A stretch of DNA of 64,000 bases. Source: Methylohalobius sp964654415. Its GTDB lineage: Bacteria > Pseudomonadota > Gammaproteobacteria > Methylococcales > Methylothermaceae. The position numbers and the translations under genes were made by a program. The stretch is from positions 186,001-250,000 of the forward strand of contig CAZZIP010000003.1 in assembly GCA_964654415.1 (NCBI GenBank). The letters run 5' to 3'. Below are positions 60,783 to 64,000 of the stretch, piece after piece. How positions within the stretch are numbered: the first letter of the stretch is position 1; each line of letters starts with the position of its first letter. The notes beneath the pieces are model-generated. The model searched no databases, was not told the origin of the DNA, and saw only the letters and a program-made list of their open reading frames with translations.

Positions 60783-63127
60783 ACAGCCACACCGTCGCCC
60801 TGATCGGCAATCCCAACTCCGGCAAAAGTTCCTTGTTCAACGCCTTAACCGGCGCCCGCCAACGCACTGGCAACTGGCCTGGCGTAACCGTAGAACGCAA
60901 GGAAGGGTGGTTCCGCCACGGCGACGATAAATTCGTGCTAGTCGATCTGCCCGGCATCTATTCTTTAGACTCCGAGGAAACTTCCGCCGACGAACGCATT
61001 GCCCGGGAGTTCATCCTTTCTGGGGAGGCCGAGGCAATCGTCAACATCGTCGATGCGACTCATCTGGAACGGGCGCTCTATCTGAGCTTACAACTCATCG
61101 AAACCGAAACTCCCGTGTGTCTGGCCCTCAACATGATGGATCTGGCCAGGCGTCAGGGTCTGACTCTGGACTTTCAGGCGCTGAGCGAAGCGCTAGGGGT
61201 TCCGGTGGTGCCCATGGTGGCGCATCGGGGCGAAGGGGTAGAGACCCTCAAAGCGGCTTTGGCCGCCCAGACCTACCGCCCTTTCCGTGCCGGGCAGGTA
61301 ACTTATCCACCCCTCCTGGAACAAACCATCTCCGATCTTTCCCCGGCGCTCGCTGAGGCGGTCCCCGATTTGCCACCGCACTGGCTTGCCCTGCACCTTC
61401 TCTGCGGTCATCCGGCTCCCCATCCTCTCCCTTTGGAACTTGTGACACAAATCGACCGCCTGCGCGAAACCCTCTCCCTGTCCCTAGGGGAAGACTTGGA
61501 CCTGGTAATCGCTGACTGCCGTTACCGCCATGCCCACACCATCGCCCGCAAAGTCATCGGACGGCAGCCAGAAAACCGCTCCTTTCCTTCCGACCGCATC
61601 GACGCCATCGTTCTGAACCGTTGGCTAGGGGTTCCGATATTCTTGCTGGCGATGTATCTGATGTTTACCTTCACCATCAACCTGGGTGGCGCTTTCGTCG
61701 ACTTCTTCGACCTGGCTGCCCAGGCCATCCTGGTAGACGGTTTCAGAGCGCTGTTGAGTAGCTTAGGCACTCCCGAATGGCTACAGGTATTTCTAGCCAA
61801 CGGGGTGGGTGGGGGACTGCAAGTGGTCGCGACCTTCATCCCGATCATCGGCTTCCTCTATCTGTTTTTGAGTTTCTTGGAAGACTCGGGCTACATGGCG
61901 CGGGCGGCACTGGTCATGGACCGGCTGATGCAGCGCCTAGGGCTGCCTGGCAAAGCATTTATCCCGCTGATCGTGGGCTTTGGCTGTAACGTACCGGCGA
62001 TCATGGCCGCCCGGACCTTGGAACGCGAACGTGAGCGCATTCTCACCGTGATGATGGCGCCGTTCATGTCCTGCGGTGCGCGGTTGGCGGTCTATGCGCT
62101 GTTCGCTGCGGCTTTCTTCCCCCAAAACGGTCAAAACGTGGTGTTTGTCCTCTATTTGGTCGGAATTTCAGCCGCGATGTTGACTGCCTTTGTTCTCAAA
62201 ACTACCTTGCTTTCGGGAGAGCCGCAATCTTTGCTGCTGGAGCTTCCTGCTTATCAATGGCCGAACTGGCGTAATCTGCTCCTGAATACCTGGATGCGCC
62301 TTCGTGGTTTCGTCACCGACGCCGGCAAATACATCGTGGTGATGGTCATGGTGGTCAACGTCCTGAACGCCTGGAGCACCGACGGACGGTTTGGACCCAA
62401 GGTGGCACCGGAATCCTCTATGCTCTCCGCGGTCGCCAAGGCCATCACCCCGGCGTTTGCCCCCTTGGGCGTCCGCGAGGACAACTGGCCTGCCGTCGTC
62501 GGTATCTTGAGCGGCGTGCTAGCCAAAGAAGTGGTGGTTGGAACTTTGGACGCCCTGTATTCACGCCTGGACCAAACAGTCGCGGCAACCGAAGACCCTG
62601 CTTTTGATCTCTTCGCTGCCCTCTCCGAAGCGGCTGCCACAGTGCCAAAAAACTTGAGCGAAGCCTTGAACACCCTCACTGATCCACTCGGCTTCCGGGT
62701 ACTGGAAACCGCCGCCGATCCCAATCAGGCGGCTGCGGAATTAGAAACCCATGCCGCCACCTTTGGTGCCATGGCCAGGCGCTTTGCCAGCCAAACTGGG
62801 GCCTTTGCCTATCTGCTGTTCGTCCTGCTTTACTCCCCTTGCGTCGCCGCCACTGCTACCATCCGCCGTGAGACCGGCTGGCGCTGGATGGTGTTTGCCG
62901 TCATCTGGACGACCGGTTTGGCCTATGCCGCTGCCACCGGGTTTTACCAAGCCGCCACCTTTGCCCAACACCCGCAGCAAGCCCCAATTTACCTCGCCGC
63001 GATCGCAGCGGCATTCTTGCTCGCTTACGCCGGGCTCAAGCTGTGGGGCCGTGCGTTGGCACAGGCCGAGGGTACGTCTGGCTCTGGAGCCGGTCCGGGT
63101 CTGTTCCACCGAAGCTGCTGCAAATGA
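60779..63127 (+). CDS. feoB: Ferrous iron transporter FeoB
   Basis: 782 aa. The N-terminal GTPase has VALIGNPNSGKSSLFNALTG (G1, about 5-24), VDLPGIYSL (G3) and LALNMMDLA (G4). A membrane domain with about ten segments follows: GFLYLFLSFLEDSGYMARAA, then LPGKAFIPLIVGFGCNVPAI and YSPCVAATATIRRETGW. The last 80 residues are partly hydrophobic. It moves Fe2+ across the inner membrane using GTP hydrolysis. It overlaps feoC by four bases. Confidence 0.95.
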   Translation: MNSHTVALIGNPNSGKSSLFNALTGARQRTGNWPGVTVERKEGWFRHGDDKFVLVDLPGIYSLDSEETSADERIAREFILSGEAEAIVNIVDATHLERALYLSLQLIETETPVCLALNMMDLARRQGLTLDFQALSEALGVPVVPMVAHRGEGVETLKAALAAQTYRPFRAGQVTYPPLLEQTISDLSPALAEAVPDLPPHWLALHLLCGHPAPHPLPLELVTQIDRLRETLSLSLGEDLDLVIADCRYRHAHTIARKVIGRQPENRSFPSDRIDAIVLNRWLGVPIFLLAMYLMFTFTINLGGAFVDFFDLAAQAILVDGFRALLSSLGTPEWLQVFLANGVGGGLQVVATFIPIIGFLYLFLSFLEDSGYMARAALVMDRLMQRLGLPGKAFIPLIVGFGCNVPAIMAARTLERERERILTVMMAPFMSCGARLAVYALFAAAFFPQNGQNVVFVLYLVGISAAMLTAFVLKTTLLSGEPQSLLLELPAYQWPNWRNLLLNTWMRLRGFVTDAGKYIVVMVMVVNVLNAWSTDGRFGPKVAPESSMLSAVAKAITPAFAPLGVREDNWPAVVGILSGVLAKEVVVGTLDALYSRLDQTVAATEDPAFDLFAALSEAAATVPKNLSEALNTLTDPLGFRVLETAADPNQAAAELETHAATFGAMARRFASQTGAFAYLLFVLLYSPCVAATATIRRETGWRWMVFAVIWTTGLAYAAATGFYQAATFAQHPQQAPIYLAAIAAAFLLAYAGLKLWGRALAQAEGTSGSGAGPGLFHRSCCK

Positions 63128-63348
63128 TCCTGGAGCTTCGCGACCTGCTTCGCCATAGCGGCCAACTTCCGCTCAAGGAGCTGGTCGCCAAGCTCGATCT
63201 CCCCCCCGAGCTTGTCCGCGCCATGCTCGATCGCCTAATCCAAAAAGGCCAAGTCGAACGCTTACCCCTCGGCACCTTGTGCGGCGGGGGCTGTAGGAAC
63301 TGCCAGCCGGAGACAGTGGAAATCTACCGCTGGGTCGACCATACTTGA
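63124..63348 (+). CDS. feoC: FeoC-like winged-helix protein
   Basis: 74 aa from ATG 63124, overlapping the feoB stop (ATGA). A winged-helix start, LELRDLLRHSGQLPLKELVA, is followed by ELVRAMLDRLIQKGQVERL and a Cys cluster, LCGGGCRNC, that probably binds an Fe-S cluster as in FeoC proteins. It regulates or stabilizes FeoB. Confidence 0.85.
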   Translation: MILELRDLLRHSGQLPLKELVAKLDLPPELVRAMLDRLIQKGQVERLPLGTLCGGGCRNCQPETVEIYRWVDHT

Positions 63349-63400
63349 ACTATTTTCACCCTCCTGTCTGACTTTTACCCGCGTACCGCGGAAGGTACCC

Positions 63401-64000
63401 ATGGGAAATACCTGTCCTCGAGCCGCATCTTCCCAGCACTTGCCATGGTTAGTGAGCTTGCTGGCTATCCTGATAGTGATCGTTACCGAACAGCTAGGCG
63501 AACGTTTTCTCTCCCAGCACGCCAAGCTCTACGAACGGAGTGAGGTGCTCACCCGCGCAGCGGCGATCCGCTCCCGTCTGGAGGGCATCATTTACGCCAA
63601 CCTCTATCGGGTACGCGGGCTGGCGGCGGTGATCGCGCTGCATCCCGACCTCGACCAGGAGACTTTCGTCCGCGTTGCCCGCCAGCTGGCAGACGACAAC
63701 ATCCTGCGCAACGTCGCTGCCGCGCCCGATCTGGTCATCCGCCTGATCTACCCTCTCGCCGGTAATGAAGCTGCCCTTGGCCTTGACTATTGCCAGGTTC
63801 CCAGCCAACGCGAAGCGGCTTTGCGCGCTCGTGATACTGGTCAACCAGTGATCGCAGGTCCCCTGCCTTTAGTGCAAGGAGGCGTCGGGGTCTTAGTGCG
63901 TGAACCGGTGTTCGTCGAGACATCGAGCGGCACAAAGCGTTTCTGGGGGTTGATCTCAGCGGTGATAAACGCCGATACCCTATACCAACTCGCCGGATTG
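63401..64000 (+). CDS. CHASE-domain sensor protein, N-terminal part; runs off the right edge
   Basis: The first 200 residues from ATG 63401 (GGAAGG upstream). A membrane segment, LVSLLAILIVIVTEQLGERF, leads into a periplasmic CHASE-like domain: RAAAIRSRLEGIIYANLYRV (about 51-70), HPDLDQETFVRVARQL, NVAAAPDLVIRLIYPLAGNE (about 104-123) and AALRARDTGQPVIAGPLPLV. Such proteins usually continue into a histidine kinase or a GGDEF/EAL module, not visible here. Ligand unknown. Confidence 0.8.
   Translation, partial: MGNTCPRAASSQHLPWLVSLLAILIVIVTEQLGERFLSQHAKLYERSEVLTRAAAIRSRLEGIIYANLYRVRGLAAVIALHPDLDQETFVRVARQLADDNILRNVAAAPDLVIRLIYPLAGNEAALGLDYCQVPSQREAALRARDTGQPVIAGPLPLVQGGVGVLVREPVFVETSSGTKRFWGLISAVINADTLYQLAGL

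Overview
The window comes from a proteobacterium, probably a gammaproteobacterium or a betaproteobacterium. The neighbouring tyrS, anmK and erpA genes, rlmM, feoABC, and the vitamin B12-dependent metH are what that group would show. It carries an NAD-linked [NiFe] hydrogenase beside a pyruvate:ferredoxin-type oxidoreductase, a tungstate transporter, a glycogen phosphorylase and an orphan methanol-dehydrogenase-type (MxaJ-like) binding protein. This suggests a metabolically flexible, possibly H2- or C1-using bacterium. The genus cannot be told from the sequence alone.

Layout. 1-1.5 kb: an ATP-PPase interrupted by an in-frame TGA, overlapping a cobalamin-binding protein gene. 1.7-8.6 kb: phosphoglycerate mutase, then phosphate-scavenging genes (alkaline phosphatase; PhoX plus glycerophosphodiesterase behind a Pho-box promoter), with a frameshifted EAL-CBS-GGDEF gene between them. 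8.6-10.8 kb: small envelope or metal-related unknowns (HMA-like, DUF5132-like, EcsC). 10.8-20.6 kb: one ten-gene minus-strand run, porG-porA-porB, a GltD-like/ferredoxin fusion, hoxF-hoxU-hoxY-hoxH, hoxW and hypA, almost all overlapping. 20.6-27.9 kb: rlmM, a coiled-coil gene, and hypBFCDE. 28-30.5 kb: glycogen phosphorylase. 30.7-33.1 kb: tungstate ABC transporter.

33.0-41.2 kb is a scrambled accessory region. An exact 575-bp copy of the 3' end of metH lies 7,234 bp from the matching part of the intact gene. Between the copies are a MerR-controlled heavy-metal efflux operon (merR, HMA protein, CcdA-like protein, P-type ATPase), a decayed second copy of that operon, a sialidase-like remnant joined to a thioredoxin-like gene, and an FMN reductase. 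Single CRISPR-type repeats sit close to both ends, one abutting an IS1380-like transposase remnant and the other a truncated cas3 HD domain. This looks like the ruin of a CRISPR-Cas locus reshaped by recombination.

41-64 kb is more ordinary: metH, a lipocalin-like protein and a membrane protein, a PlsC-hydrolase fusion with an acyl-CoA ligase, the MxaJ-like protein, a CBS protein, metA with a P-loop partner, a phosphohexomutase, tyrS, anmK, erpA, a SMUG-type uracil-DNA glycosylase, a Clp1-like P-loop protein, an iron-regulated feoABC operon, and the start of a CHASE-domain sensor.

The best candidate for an unusual system is the por-GltD-hox run. Its order and overlaps suggest that H2, NAD(P)H, ferredoxin and 2-oxoacid metabolism are joined in one co-expressed, perhaps physically joined, machine. 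That is inference from gene arrangement and cofactor motifs.
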